From RGIG3528 sp045629005 (GTDB lineage: Bacteria > Bacillota > Clostridia > Lachnospirales > Lachnospiraceae), in the NCBI GenBank assembly GCA_045629005.1, contig JAZQQJ010000079.1, forward strand, positions 20,012 through 84,011: a stretch of 64,000 bases of DNA, written 5' to 3'. Shown piece by piece: positions 33,768 through 42,159 of this stretch. The notes under the pieces were generated by a model. That model was given only the letters and a program-made list of their open reading frames with translations, had not been told where the DNA came from and did not search any database. Every line of letters starts with the position of its first letter. Position 1 is the stretch's first letter. Both the position numbers and the translations under genes were made by a program.

Positions 33768-34397
33768 ATGAGCCAGATGTATGGCGTAACACTAACTATT
33801 AAAGATCTTAATGAACAGGAAGCTTCCGACGCTCTTCGTTGTTACATCAGGGATAATGACGGTAAAGGCGTTAACTTCTCTCTGGAAGATTACGCAAAGG
33901 AAGGCATAACTCCCGACAGTTTTGACGGGCTTATGAAAATCTTCCTCGGAGGCTGGAAGGAATGCGAATTCGAGAAGTCTGAAAATGCCGGAGAAATAAC
34001 ATACACAAATGTATTTTACGGCTCATACGGATGGGACAAAGAACTTGTCGCAATGTTCGGTCTTCTTGCTCCGTATATTAGCGAAGGCTCTACGTTTGAA
34101 AGAAGTGGCGATAATTACACCACAGTTCTAAAAGTAGGTCAGGAACACGAAGTTTTTGACGTAACTTATGGTTTCGAATGTAACGATGACCTTGCTGATT
34201 CTTTTCAGCAGTATATGGAAGAAGAATTTGACCTCGCTTCCGCTGCTCCTCATCTTGTGCGTAATATCATTGATTATGTATTTGCGCAGCACGAAGATGC
34301 GGAGGTTACCGTGGCCGAACTCGCAATGCTTCTTGAAGGCACCGGCGTTGAAGAAGACGACATTATCCGTGAATTAAGAACCAGAAGCAAGGCCTAA
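33768..34397 (+). CDS. Acidic 209-aa protein of unknown function
   Basis: Strongly acidic throughout, with no membrane segment and no motif I can name. I considered an ArdA-type antirestriction protein because of the acidity, but the sequence pattern does not match. The middle part (YGSYGWDKELVAMFGLLAPYI) looks like a compact globular domain. AAAGGAGG lies 8 nt before the ATG. It has its own promoter motif and terminator. Confidence 0.75.
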   Translation: MSQMYGVTLTIKDLNEQEASDALRCYIRDNDGKGVNFSLEDYAKEGITPDSFDGLMKIFLGGWKECEFEKSENAGEITYTNVFYGSYGWDKELVAMFGLLAPYISEGSTFERSGDNYTTVLKVGQEHEVFDVTYGFECNDDLADSFQQYMEEEFDLASAAPHLVRNIIDYVFAQHEDAEVTVAELAMLLEGTGVEEDDIIRELRTRSKA

Positions 34398-34402
34398 TAA
34401 GC

Positions 34403-34440
34403 AAAAAAAAAACAGGGACACAATGTCCTTGTTTTTTTTT
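34403..34440 (+). terminator. Terminator after the 209-aa protein gene
   Basis: AAAACAGGGAC pairs with GTCCTTGTTTT around ACAAT, with long A and T runs on the sides. Confidence 0.85.
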
Positions 34441-34454
34441 TATTAGCCAAAACA

Positions 34455-34462
34455 TCTATATT
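34455..34462 (+). promoter_or_regulatory. Promoter motif variant TCTATATT
   Basis: TCTATATT followed by CCAATCGTAATAAC lies 56 nt before the 598-aa gene. Confidence 0.45.
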
Positions 34463-34518
34463 CCAATCGTAATAACGCACCTATACACATAAACCCTTTA
34501 TGAAAGGAGGCCCTAATT

Positions 34519-36315
34519 ATGGCTGATGAAAAAATGCAGGACGTTATAGATTTTGATGACATTAATTACGGAGAACAGCCCGCTGTCACCGATACAGTTG
34601 ACGAGCATTTGCTGGATCATATGGGTTGGCTCGAATCCAGAAACAATGAACTGATGAACGACATTATGGATATCGGCAGTTCAGACATTTCTAAGCTCTC
34701 TCCTGTAGAACTCCTTAATTTAAAGAAGGAAGTTGACGGGATTTTTAACCAGGTCAACTCAATTAACAAGGAGGCAAAGAAGGCTATCGCTGAAGTAGAT
34801 GTGCCATCACTGAAAGGTGTCGGCTTCGATGTCTACCAGAAGATGACGCAGGATTACAGCGATTCATATGAAAAATTCTATTCAGAATGGTTTAAGGTAC
34901 ATCAGAAGGTAAAGGACACTCTCCAACCCTACATTAACCAATATGACGAGAAGAGGACACAGCTCACAAAACAGGAAATAGTTCCTGAGACACCTTTGGA
35001 AAACGTAATGGAAAACACGGAAGAGGTTCTTAAGACTGCTACGGGTTCGGCTATTTTAGATGCGTTAACCGTAGGTTCCGCATTGACAAATCCCACCGAG
35101 ATTTTGTTGGAAGCCGTAACAGAGCAAGACAAAATTGAGATGGCCGGGGAGAACATCAAGTCTTCCTTTGATGCCATTATGGACGAAGCAGAAGTTATTT
35201 TCTCCAGTGAAGAAGAGCTGAAGCAATCACTTAAAAAAGTCAAAGATGAACCACACAATATCCGGACTCGTTCCGAGATGAATGAAATCAAGGAATCTGC
35301 TCTTGCAAACAACGAGAGTGCGCATGAAGTATCTCATGTGTCTATGTTTTTCAAAGAATTTTGCGCCTCGGTTAAAGCTGACTTTGCGCAGTCAAAGGTT
35401 GCTCAATTCTTTACCGCCCGTAAGGAATTTCTGAATGAATTACAAAAGAAGCATATGTTTGAAGCAAAAATAAAAGACTCTCTGGGTAATCTTCAGGAAT
35501 CCATCAAGTTTTCTAATTACTTCCAGACTCAGGCAAATAAAATAAAAAAGGTCAGGGATATTGAAATTAAAAGGAATATCCGCCCTCTCGAAAAGGCTTT
35601 TGACCGGGCTCGAAAAGAGGCCGCCCTCGGCTCTCCCATTGTTGCATACGACAAAAACGGAAAGAAAATCGGAGAACCCCTCTTCGACGGCAAACCTCTT
35701 CCATTCCCGTATAAATCTGCAGTAGAATGGGCAGAGTCAAAAGAAGGAAAAGAATACATTGATCTTAAGTGTGACAGAAAAGCACAAAAATCGGCAATGA
35801 ACATCAAACAGGCGAAAGAAAGATACGAAGAAGATGCTAAAAGTCCCAACACATATCTCTTCACCATTAAGGAAGCAGCTTCGGAGCGTGTTGCCCAGGC
35901 TATGCTGTATATGGATAAGAATAAGGATTATACGTATCTGCCCGATCTTGAAGGATCTGCCAGAGAATTAAGACTCCCAGGATACACAGAAAAAGTACCT
36001 CCTGCAGTAGATAAGGCTGTTACCGACTATATCCGTGAGCGTAACGCACTGGAACGTACAGTCGATAAAAACGATCCGGTTGAAAAGGCGAAAGCTGAAG
36101 CCCGTCTCGAAACAAGCCTTAACAAAAAACTCGATGCTTTGGGCGACGAATTTGGCGATGCGTTAAGAACAAGACTTAAAACCCTTCGCCTGATTGAAGA
36201 ACGGGAACGTCTTGAAAAGGTGAAAAACAACCGTGGCGTAGCCGAAAAGAAAAAGACCATAGAGCGTACTGCAAAAGAAGAAACAGAACAAGACTTCGAA
36301 AAGCGAGAACGCTAA
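34519..36315 (+). CDS. Large helical protein of unknown function (598 aa)
   Basis: An almost entirely helical, charged protein without signal peptide or clear membrane segment; residues ~520-598 are a likely coiled coil rich in Arg, Glu and Lys. No domain recognised. AAAGGAGG lies just before the ATG. It has its own promoter motif and terminator. Such long helical proteins next to transfer genes may be scaffolds or relaxosome partners, but nothing in the sequence proves this. Confidence 0.8.
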   Translation: MADEKMQDVIDFDDINYGEQPAVTDTVDEHLLDHMGWLESRNNELMNDIMDIGSSDISKLSPVELLNLKKEVDGIFNQVNSINKEAKKAIAEVDVPSLKGVGFDVYQKMTQDYSDSYEKFYSEWFKVHQKVKDTLQPYINQYDEKRTQLTKQEIVPETPLENVMENTEEVLKTATGSAILDALTVGSALTNPTEILLEAVTEQDKIEMAGENIKSSFDAIMDEAEVIFSSEEELKQSLKKVKDEPHNIRTRSEMNEIKESALANNESAHEVSHVSMFFKEFCASVKADFAQSKVAQFFTARKEFLNELQKKHMFEAKIKDSLGNLQESIKFSNYFQTQANKIKKVRDIEIKRNIRPLEKAFDRARKEAALGSPIVAYDKNGKKIGEPLFDGKPLPFPYKSAVEWAESKEGKEYIDLKCDRKAQKSAMNIKQAKERYEEDAKSPNTYLFTIKEAASERVAQAMLYMDKNKDYTYLPDLEGSARELRLPGYTEKVPPAVDKAVTDYIRERNALERTVDKNDPVEKAKAEARLETSLNKKLDALGDEFGDALRTRLKTLRLIEERERLEKVKNNRGVAEKKKTIERTAKEETEQDFEKRER

Positions 36316-36324
36316 ATAAAACCT

Positions 36325-36356
36325 AAAACCTCTCATTTAACATGGGAGGTTTTTTT
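36325..36356 (+). terminator. Terminator after the 598-aa protein gene
   Basis: AAAACCTCTCAT pairs with ATGGGAGGTTTT around TTAAC, then Ts. Confidence 0.8.
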
Positions 36357-36399
36357 ATTGAAAAATTTCATATACAAATCTCTATATGAAAATGTATAT

Positions 36400-36407
36400 C
36401 CTATATT
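36400..36407 (+). promoter_or_regulatory. CCTATATT promoter motif
   Basis: Exact CCTATATT followed by GTAGATGTAAAAC, 60 nt before the 43-aa gene. Confidence 0.5.
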
Positions 36408-36467
36408 GTAGATGTAAAACAAATGTATTACTATATCTTGTATGATTAAAATTATAGGAGAAAAAGA

Positions 36468-36599
36468 ATGCGGGTTTTCATAAATTCAACTACCAGAAAT
36501 TTATGCTCAACAATAATAATTCCGGATACAAAAGCGCTATACGGCTTTTACCCCCGCATTACAAAGAAACACTATGAACAAACTCACTTCTACACTTGA
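36468..36599 (+). CDS. Small 43-aa protein overlapping the next gene
   Basis: ATAGGAG lies 7 nt before the ATG at 36468, and the frame stays open for 43 codons (starts MRVFINSTTRN, ends EQTHFYT). Its last 26 nt overlap the start of the 209-codon gene in another frame, which has no good ribosome site of its own. It may therefore act as a translational coupler or leader peptide. No family recognised. Confidence 0.5.
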   Translation: MRVFINSTTRNLCSTIIIPDTKALYGFYPRITKKHYEQTHFYT

Positions 36600-37203
36600 T
36601 AATTTAACGTGCAATATCTTAGGCTCATTAACAGCCGGGATTAAAAAGCATACACAAAAGAAGCGTCTCGCCAATTATGACGCTAAGTTAAAGTCGCGAA
36701 TGGAAGAACCTTTCTATCGTTTATGGGTAGACAGGGTATTAACCTTTAAAAATGGCCGCGAGGCACTTGATTTATGCCGCAAATACGACATTTTTTACGA
36801 AGATATTTTTACAAAGGACATTAATTGCGATAAACACATCATTGATGAGGTTTATAACAAAAGCAATAAAGAAATTACCGTATCTCACTGTACAAGCCTT
36901 GATTACAGCCGTATAGTCGCACTCCAAAAAACAAAATTATGGTATATGGAAGACCTTATTGTGCAGTGGCATGGCAATGAAGGTCTCGCTTTGATTAAAA
37001 AGTGTCGTGATACCAATACGTTTCTGCTTGGCTGCGGCGAAAAGTGGGAAAAGCAGTGTGAAGAGAACGGAATTAATCGCCTCTGGATAGACGAAGCCTC
37101 TGACTATATAGATGCCGAAGCTAATGGCGATATGTATATTATGGCAGGATTCCTTAAGGAATATCCCAGAAAAGACATATTGGAAGAAAATCAGTATAAA
37201 TAA
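36574..37203 (+). CDS. Unrecognised 209-aa protein
   Basis: A basic, soluble protein (calculated by eye from many Lys and Arg) with no known motif; it contains a Cys-rich segment around residues 140-165. The ATG at 36574 lies inside the end of the 43-aa frame and only weak ribosome-site sequence precedes it, so translation is probably coupled. A strong bidirectional terminator follows. Function unknown. Confidence 0.7.
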   Translation: MNKLTSTLDNLTCNILGSLTAGIKKHTQKKRLANYDAKLKSRMEEPFYRLWVDRVLTFKNGREALDLCRKYDIFYEDIFTKDINCDKHIIDEVYNKSNKEITVSHCTSLDYSRIVALQKTKLWYMEDLIVQWHGNEGLALIKKCRDTNTFLLGCGEKWEKQCEENGINRLWIDEASDYIDAEANGDMYIMAGFLKEYPRKDILEENQYK

Positions 37204-37224
37204 CCAATAACAGATAAATGGTAT

Positions 37225-37260
37225 AAAAAATATCAGAGCCATTCCGACTCTGATATTTTT
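37225..37260. terminator. Bidirectional terminator between convergent genes
   Basis: AAATATCAGAG pairs with CTCTGATATTT around CCATTCCGA. It stops the 209-aa gene and the minus-strand kinase operon, whose last stop codon lies in the stem. Confidence 0.85.
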
Positions 37261-37400
37261 GTTGCACGAGAATAATCTTTCTTTGATTTCATTGTTCTTG
37301 TCCCCGTGTTAAATGGAACAAAAACCCTTTGTTTCTTTGCCTGTTCCTTGTATGCCTTTTTGGTCATACTTTTCCGGGCCAGCATATCAATTGCTTTCAT
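37233..37400 (-). CDS. Unrecognised 55-aa basic protein
   Basis: Small and very basic (starts MKAIDMLARKSMTKKAYKEQ), so a nucleic-acid-binding role is possible. I start it at 37400 where GGAGGTGCGT precedes the ATG; a longer in-frame version to 37457 lacks a ribosome site. It overlaps the end of the 102-aa gene by 14 nt and closes the kinase operon. Confidence 0.6.
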   Translation of the reverse strand: MKAIDMLARKSMTKKAYKEQAKKQRVFVPFNTGTRTMKSKKDYSRATKISESEWL

Positions 37401-37695
37401 ACGCACCTCCGTGTGGGTAAAATTCGGAAAAACGTTTGTGAAAACTTTCTCCGTCAATTAATTCCCCTTTCAAAAACAAAAACTTTTGTGAGACGGTATT
37501 TTGCTCACGCTTATACAGAATCTCAACGTCAAAACGCTGATTTACAGGGTCCTCGTGGGTATTATCTTCTATCCTGTATAATTCCGGATCCTTAATTCCG
37601 TGTGCGTCTGCATAACGGGTTAACTGGCACAAAATATTAGAAAGAGTTGTAACAGGCAACAAGCCATCATGAAAAGATATCACTTGTGTTTGCAT
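37387..37695 (-). CDS. Unrecognised 102-aa protein next to the HipA-like kinase
   Basis: A small soluble protein with no motif I recognise. AAAGGAGG precedes the ATG. It lies 71 nt downstream of the HipA-like kinase gene on the same strand. HipA kinases usually have a small DNA-binding partner encoded upstream; this protein lies downstream and shows no helix-turn-helix pattern, so an antitoxin role is only a possibility. Confidence 0.65.
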   Translation of the reverse strand: MQTQVISFHDGLLPVTTLSNILCQLTRYADAHGIKDPELYRIEDNTHEDPVNQRFDVEILYKREQNTVSQKFLFLKGELIDGESFHKRFSEFYPHGGAYESN

Positions 37696-37766
37696 TATAT
37701 AATCCTCCTTTATGTTTATATGTATATAAACTAGAAGAATTACACAAAATAATAGTGAACGGTGGT

Positions 37767-38897
37767 TTATCTTGCCAGATCAGATGATTTAATCTGCAGT
37801 TCATTCTGTATCATCTTATTCTTCTGCTTAATGGCCTCAACTAGTTTTTCTTTTTTATTTTGTGAATAATACGGATAACTGTTTATGACACTCATATAAT
37901 ATGTTGATTTTGTAAATTTCAAATCGGATTTCTTGGCCATCTCTGTACAGATCTTAGCCTCAATTCCGCCAAAAAACTTACTGCATGTCGGTTTCGTCAG
38001 ATTGGCTGTATTCCAATAAGCATTACCCATATCGTACAGGGGAGCAGGGCCAATATACTTCATGGTGTTTACATCACGGATAAAACCGATATTTCCGATA
38101 TTGCGGTCCTCGTTGCCGGTAATATTATCAATAAATATCATCCATTTAAGGAATTCCTCGGCTCCCTCTATTTCCTGTTTCTCGCACATACGCAACAAAT
38201 GTGTGTATGAGTTTTCCCCTTCGGCTCTTTTTTCATGTGAATAAAAGTGTGAAGCCGGAACCAGTTCAGTGTCCTGTGTAATAAAATTTTTCGATTTATT
38301 GCACATAATACCATTCTCGGTACAAAGCTCGTAATGAACAACCGGAATCTTTCCCACTAATTCTCCCATAGCGGAGGCCAGAACCTCGTTTAAAGGGTCC
38401 TGTTGGGCGTTCTGACAGCCTGCTTTAATGAGGATGGATGTTTTATCGGCATTCTGTTTCCACCGCTTCCTTAACACCCCGTTTGTCGTGTAATCAGGGG
38501 AATTGGGATTTATCTTTTTCTTCTTGACTCCATAGGGATTGAAAAACATATCACCTATTTCAGTCGGGTATCTGTTCAGGAAGAAATTAACCGTCTTCCA
38601 ACTTTCCCCTTTCTGTTGGATCCAATACTGGTCAGACAAAGACGCATGATTTCCGGTCAGGTATTGGGATTCAAAAACCTGTTCTCCAAACATTTTCTTT
38701 GCCGTATCAAACCCGTCACGCCTTTCGGGAATACGTCGCATATGTAACCACTTATTTAACATTTCTGTTGTCGGTTCTTTCTGCAGAAAAACAGGCAAAA
38801 GTTCGGGGTTGTCAACTGAGACAACCTCGAACCCGTTTTCAACAATATTCAATGTTAAAACTTTTTGATCTTTTAAAAACAGACTTGGCATAGGCAT
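37767..38897 (-). CDS. HipA/CtkA-like Ser/Thr protein kinase
   Basis: A 376-aa protein with the HipA-type kinase core. Residues ~80-120 hold HASLSDQYWIQ and WKTVNFFLNRY, frequent in this family. The ATP-binding lysine may be K158 in SILIKAG, the catalytic loop is GNEDRNIGNIG (D264, N269), and the metal-binding D289 lies in YDMGN. It lacks the N-terminal HipA subdomain of E. coli HipA, so it is closer to stand-alone CtkA-type kinases. No HipB is seen. It follows the degenerate-GGDEF gene by 6 nt, clearly one operon. Targets unknown. Confidence 0.8.
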   Translation of the reverse strand: MPMPSLFLKDQKVLTLNIVENGFEVVSVDNPELLPVFLQKEPTTEMLNKWLHMRRIPERRDGFDTAKKMFGEQVFESQYLTGNHASLSDQYWIQQKGESWKTVNFFLNRYPTEIGDMFFNPYGVKKKKINPNSPDYTTNGVLRKRWKQNADKTSILIKAGCQNAQQDPLNEVLASAMGELVGKIPVVHYELCTENGIMCNKSKNFITQDTELVPASHFYSHEKRAEGENSYTHLLRMCEKQEIEGAEEFLKWMIFIDNITGNEDRNIGNIGFIRDVNTMKYIGPAPLYDMGNAYWNTANLTKPTCSKFFGGIEAKICTEMAKKSDLKFTKSTYYMSVINSYPYYSQNKKEKLVEAIKQKNKMIQNELQIKSSDLAR

Positions 38898-38903
38898 TTA
38901 TCC

Positions 38904-40205
38904 TCACGTTAAATTAAGTGCTTGCGCGAGCAGATCCTCGTCGGACACAGGTTCCACTTTCACCTTTTCGGGTTCCTTTGTTTCAACCTTCGGCTGAACC
39001 CACTGTCTTGTATCTGCGTTAATTTCCGTGTCTTTAAATTTCTTCATCTGTCGTTCAACACCTTCGATAACTCCGCTTAAGGTTCTGTATTCCACCCCGT
39101 CGGCAACACCGAATGTGATGTTGATGTCCTCTTCCTTAAGGGCTTTCTGGATATCCGAAATCATGCCGAATACATCAGCGTATGTGAACTCGTTATTTTC
39201 AAAAAGCACTGCGAACTGGTCTCCAATAATACGATATACATGTTCCGGGCCAAATCCGGCAGAAAGTTTTTCAGCCACATTCTTTATGCAAGCATCTCCC
39301 GCTTTCTTTCCGTAAAGGTCATTGATACGTTTCATCCCGCAAATTCCGGTGATGGCAAAAATAATTCTGCGAGAATCAACATTTGCAAGTCTTTCATTTA
39401 ACGCATTATTATTGTTAACGCCGGTTTTAACGTCTGTGTAGGCCAATCTCTTAAGCTTCTCGATTTCCTCTGAATCAACGCCCTTTGCAGGACTATTGTC
39501 AGTCGTCTGGCTGACCATCTGTGCCTGGGCCTCTTTAGCTGCCTTAAGCTGGGCTTTAACATCGGCAAGTTCTTTTTCAAGTTCAGCAATACGTTTGTTT
39601 GCATTACTTAATTCGGCCTTAGCGCGTGAATCTTCCTCTTGCGCCTGTGAAGGCTTTGCTGTTTCACGCTGAGTTGCATCAGCCTTAGCCTTCTTAAGCT
39701 GTTCTTCAAGGTTTGTCTTTTCTGCAACAAGATTCTTAACCCGTTCGGACAACTGTTCTTTATTAGCCTTCAACTCATCGTTTTCACATTTAACAGCATC
39801 ACGGTTTTTCGTTGTATTTTCGAGTTCCTGTTTAAGTTTTTCGATTTCTTTTTCGTTTCCCGATGTGTCAGGAGCCCGCTTTGTAGCCCGTAAATTCTCA
39901 TTTTCAGCAGCAAGCTGACCATTTCTGTGTGCCAAACTGCTGTTCGTATCAGTTAACTCCTTAATTCGCTTATCTTTTGCCCCAACCTGGGAAGACATAT
40001 TATTAAGCTTGTTTTCAAGATCCTTCTTGGAAGAAAGAAGTTTTTCTATTTCTTCTTTCTTTGCTTCCAATCCGGAACCCATATCATTCTTCAGTTTTTC
40101 ATTCTCTACCTTTAATTTTTCTACTGACTCTGCAAGAGTAAGTCTTTCGGCCTGAAGATTTGCCATTAATTCCAATACCTGTTCGGGGTTATTGATCTTT
40201 TCCAT
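38904..40205 (-). CDS. Long coiled-coil protein with degenerate GGDEF domain
   Basis: 433 residues. Residues ~1-240 are a continuous coiled coil. Residues ~250-390 are a diguanylate-cyclase-like domain: LAYTDVKTGVNNNNAL matches the usual D-x-LTGL-x-N entry, but the signature GGDEF reads IGDQF (G328 onward), so c-di-GMP synthesis is unlikely. It may bind a nucleotide or a partner instead. It lies between the 150-aa gene and the HipA-like kinase with short gaps, so these three genes form one operon. Confidence 0.82.
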   Translation of the reverse strand: MEKINNPEQVLELMANLQAERLTLAESVEKLKVENEKLKNDMGSGLEAKKEEIEKLLSSKKDLENKLNNMSSQVGAKDKRIKELTDTNSSLAHRNGQLAAENENLRATKRAPDTSGNEKEIEKLKQELENTTKNRDAVKCENDELKANKEQLSERVKNLVAEKTNLEEQLKKAKADATQRETAKPSQAQEEDSRAKAELSNANKRIAELEKELADVKAQLKAAKEAQAQMVSQTTDNSPAKGVDSEEIEKLKRLAYTDVKTGVNNNNALNERLANVDSRRIIFAITGICGMKRINDLYGKKAGDACIKNVAEKLSAGFGPEHVYRIIGDQFAVLFENNEFTYADVFGMISDIQKALKEEDINITFGVADGVEYRTLSGVIEGVERQMKKFKDTEINADTRQWVQPKVETKEPEKVKVEPVSDEDLLAQALNLT

Positions 40206-40228
40206 TATATTTGCTTTCTCCTTTCCTG

Positions 40229-40681
40229 TTACGCTTTTGGTGCGACTATCATGTCACTGAATAACGTGCGCACAACATTGCCGAGTTCTTCATATTTGAG
40301 AAGTTTTGCAACATATTGCATCATTTCTTTTTCCGCAATATGCGATTTCTGGGCGTTGATAAATTCCTGAATATCACGCAGCATTTGCCACCATCGTGAA
40401 AATATGTCGGATATGTCATTTATCAGGCTTGTGTTATCCCGCTCAAAATCCATGCCTTTTTCCAACGGGGCGCTCTTAAGCGGCAGTTCTATGCCAACTT
40501 CGCTGTTTTTATCATTAACATCAATGGTTACAGGCTCAAAATTTATATCGCAATCTGCAATACGAACCTTTGCCCTGTAGACACTTTCATTGATTCGCTT
40601 GATAAAGATGGTGTTCTTACGTTCATCGACATAGTGGCATGTTCCATCAACCAGAAAATTGTTTCTGTCCAATATAAACAT
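40229..40681 (-). CDS. Unrecognised 150-aa protein, first gene of the kinase operon
   Basis: A soluble protein: a beta-rich N-terminal ~80 residues (MFILDRNNFLVDGTCHYVDE) and a helical C-terminus. It resembles no family I can name. I start it at 40681 because GGAGAG precedes that ATG; the longer in-frame version would overlap the promoter motif. Followed after 23 nt by the degenerate-GGDEF gene. Confidence 0.7.
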   Translation of the reverse strand: MFILDRNNFLVDGTCHYVDERKNTIFIKRINESVYRAKVRIADCDINFEPVTIDVNDKNSEVGIELPLKSAPLEKGMDFERDNTSLINDISDIFSRWWQMLRDIQEFINAQKSHIAEKEMMQYVAKLLKYEELGNVVRTLFSDMIVAPKA

Positions 40682-40714
40682 ATGAACTCTCCTTGATTGT
40701 TTATTTATAACTTT

Positions 40715-40722
40715 AATATAGT
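40715..40722 (-). promoter_or_regulatory. Promoter motif variant ACTATATT for the kinase operon (minus strand)
   Basis: On the minus strand ACTATATT followed by AAAGTTATAAATAAAC lies 33 nt before the 150-aa gene. The upstream GGGAAAA is also found before the topB motif. Confidence 0.5.
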
Positions 40723-40751
40723 TTTCCCTATTCAATATAACCGGTGAACTA

Positions 40752-40883
40752 CTCGTAAATTGAATTTACGAGCTTCCTGCTTCAGCCACTACTGCGCTGG
40801 CTACGATATACGCAACACAACGTCTTACACAGTGTCCACAGGCGTATGAGTTTGGGCTATTCCATCCCTACTGTATATTTAGT
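40752..40883 (-). ncRNA. Candidate omega (right-end) guide RNA of TnpB
   Basis: In IS605-type elements the RNA guiding TnpB is made from the region overlapping and following the 3' end of tnpB up to the right end. Here 110-130 nt of non-coding sequence lie between the tnpB stop and the right-end hairpin. The guide would come from flanking DNA beyond the end. Extent is inferred, not read from a match. Confidence 0.4.
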
Positions 40884-42020
40884 TTAGGCTATTTCAGAAA
40901 GTAAGCGTAATCCTTCTTTTAGGATATTGGTGGCAGCATTTTGGTCACGGCTCATTATAAGACCACAATCACAACTCATTGTACGTATACGTAAGTCTTT
41001 CATTTCAGGATGCAGAGTACCGCAACAATGGCACATTTGCGATGACGGAAACCACTTACCTATTTTTATGAGATACTTATTTCTGTCAGATAGCTTGTAC
41101 TCAAGCATAGACAGAAACATACCGTATCCGTTGTCCATTGTGGCTTTACCATTACCAAAACCACGATTCGCCATAGAATGCATATTTAAGGATTCCACGC
41201 AAACAACATCGTACTGATTGGCTATCTCAGTAGATATCTTATGCAGGTTATCCAATCGCTGATTGGCGATATGTCTGTGGATTCTATTGACTTTGCGAAG
41301 CTGCTTTATGTAGTTGTTAGATTTGTTCTCATGCTTTTTAGAACCTTGCATACGGGACAGTTTACGCTGTGCTTTAGCAAGCTTGTCATGGCTCTCACGA
41401 TAATATTTATGGTTAGTGCCAATATCACCATGGTTGTCTACGTACAAGCCATCAGAAGCATAATCTAATCCGATAGCATTTGTTATATTCGGTACGTAAG
41501 GATTTACAACATTATCAAACTCAAAAAGAACAGAAACGTAATATTTGCCGTCAGATTCCTGAGATACAGTAACGGATTTGATAACCCAACTACTGTCAGG
41601 TACACGATGGATAACAACTTTTACCTTACCAATCTTTGGCAGTTTGATATATTTGTTATCTATAATGGCAACTGTACCCTTTTGATTGTTTGTAGTATAT
41701 GACTTGCGACTATGCTTTGCAGATTTGAACTTAGGGAAACCGGTATTCTTTTTATGAGTTTTGTCAAAACAGTTCTTTAAGGCACTTTGCAAATGCAACT
41801 GCACGTTGGCAAGTGCCAGACTGTCCACTTCTCTAAGGAACGGATAGTCTGTTTTGTACATGGCAGGAGTATGGTTTCCAAAGGACTTGGTTTCCTCGTA
41901 AGATTTTATCTTATCAGCGAGCATAAGATTATAGACCTTACGGCAACAGCCAAAGGTTTTGGCAAACATAATATTCTGTTTGGTTGTAGGGTAAACCCTG
42001 TATTTTATCGCTCTATTCAT
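40884..42020 (-). CDS. tnpB: TnpB, RNA-guided RuvC-like nuclease of IS605-type element
   Basis: A 378-aa OrfB/TnpB protein. The RuvC triad looks intact: GLDYASDGL, VVCVESLNMHSM and MSRDQNAATNI. A CHCCG...CDCG zinc ribbon lies between the last two. The N-terminal YRVYPTTKQ pattern is typical. TnpB cuts DNA at sites matching its guide RNA and helps the element persist. I start it at the ATG at 42020; a TTG 15 nt upstream is an alternative. The frame is complete, so the protein may be active even without tnpA. Confidence 0.92.
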   Translation of the reverse strand: MNRAIKYRVYPTTKQNIMFAKTFGCCRKVYNLMLADKIKSYEETKSFGNHTPAMYKTDYPFLREVDSLALANVQLHLQSALKNCFDKTHKKNTGFPKFKSAKHSRKSYTTNNQKGTVAIIDNKYIKLPKIGKVKVVIHRVPDSSWVIKSVTVSQESDGKYYVSVLFEFDNVVNPYVPNITNAIGLDYASDGLYVDNHGDIGTNHKYYRESHDKLAKAQRKLSRMQGSKKHENKSNNYIKQLRKVNRIHRHIANQRLDNLHKISTEIANQYDVVCVESLNMHSMANRGFGNGKATMDNGYGMFLSMLEYKLSDRNKYLIKIGKWFPSSQMCHCCGTLHPEMKDLRIRTMSCDCGLIMSRDQNAATNILKEGLRLLSEIA

Positions 42021-42112
42021 AAGAATATTATACAAAACTAACGTTTACATGTAAGCATAAGGCGCTTTCATCTCGGCAATTCAATTGCCGAGAATTCCCG
42101 CTTGTTATCTTA

Positions 42113-42147
42113 AAAACAGCCATAAACAAAAGAAAATGGCTGTTTTA
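42113..42147 (-). terminator. Terminator after topB
   Basis: On the minus strand AAAACAGCCAT pairs with ATGGCTGTTTT, then TTAAG. It lies 13 nt past the topB stop. Confidence 0.75.
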
Positions 42148-42159
42148 GTAAATCATTTT

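Larger units (their letters stand above)
40740..42100 (-). mobile_element. IS200/IS605-type element carrying only tnpB
   Basis: The element is framed by two related subterminal hairpins: CTCGTAAATTGAATTTACGAG at 40752-40772 (right end) and CTCGGCAATT-ATTGCCGAG at 42072-42092 (left end). It carries tnpB but no tnpA, so it would move only with a transposase supplied in trans. Outer limits are approximate. It sits between the promoter of the kinase operon and the topB terminator. Confidence 0.75.

Noticed and set aside
33768..34397. ArdA antirestriction protein
   Set aside because: Acidic and plasmid-borne, but the sequence lacks the ArdA pattern; left as unknown.
40884..42020. Cas12-type effector
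   Set aside because: Length, zinc ribbon and flanking IS605 hairpins identify it as TnpB.
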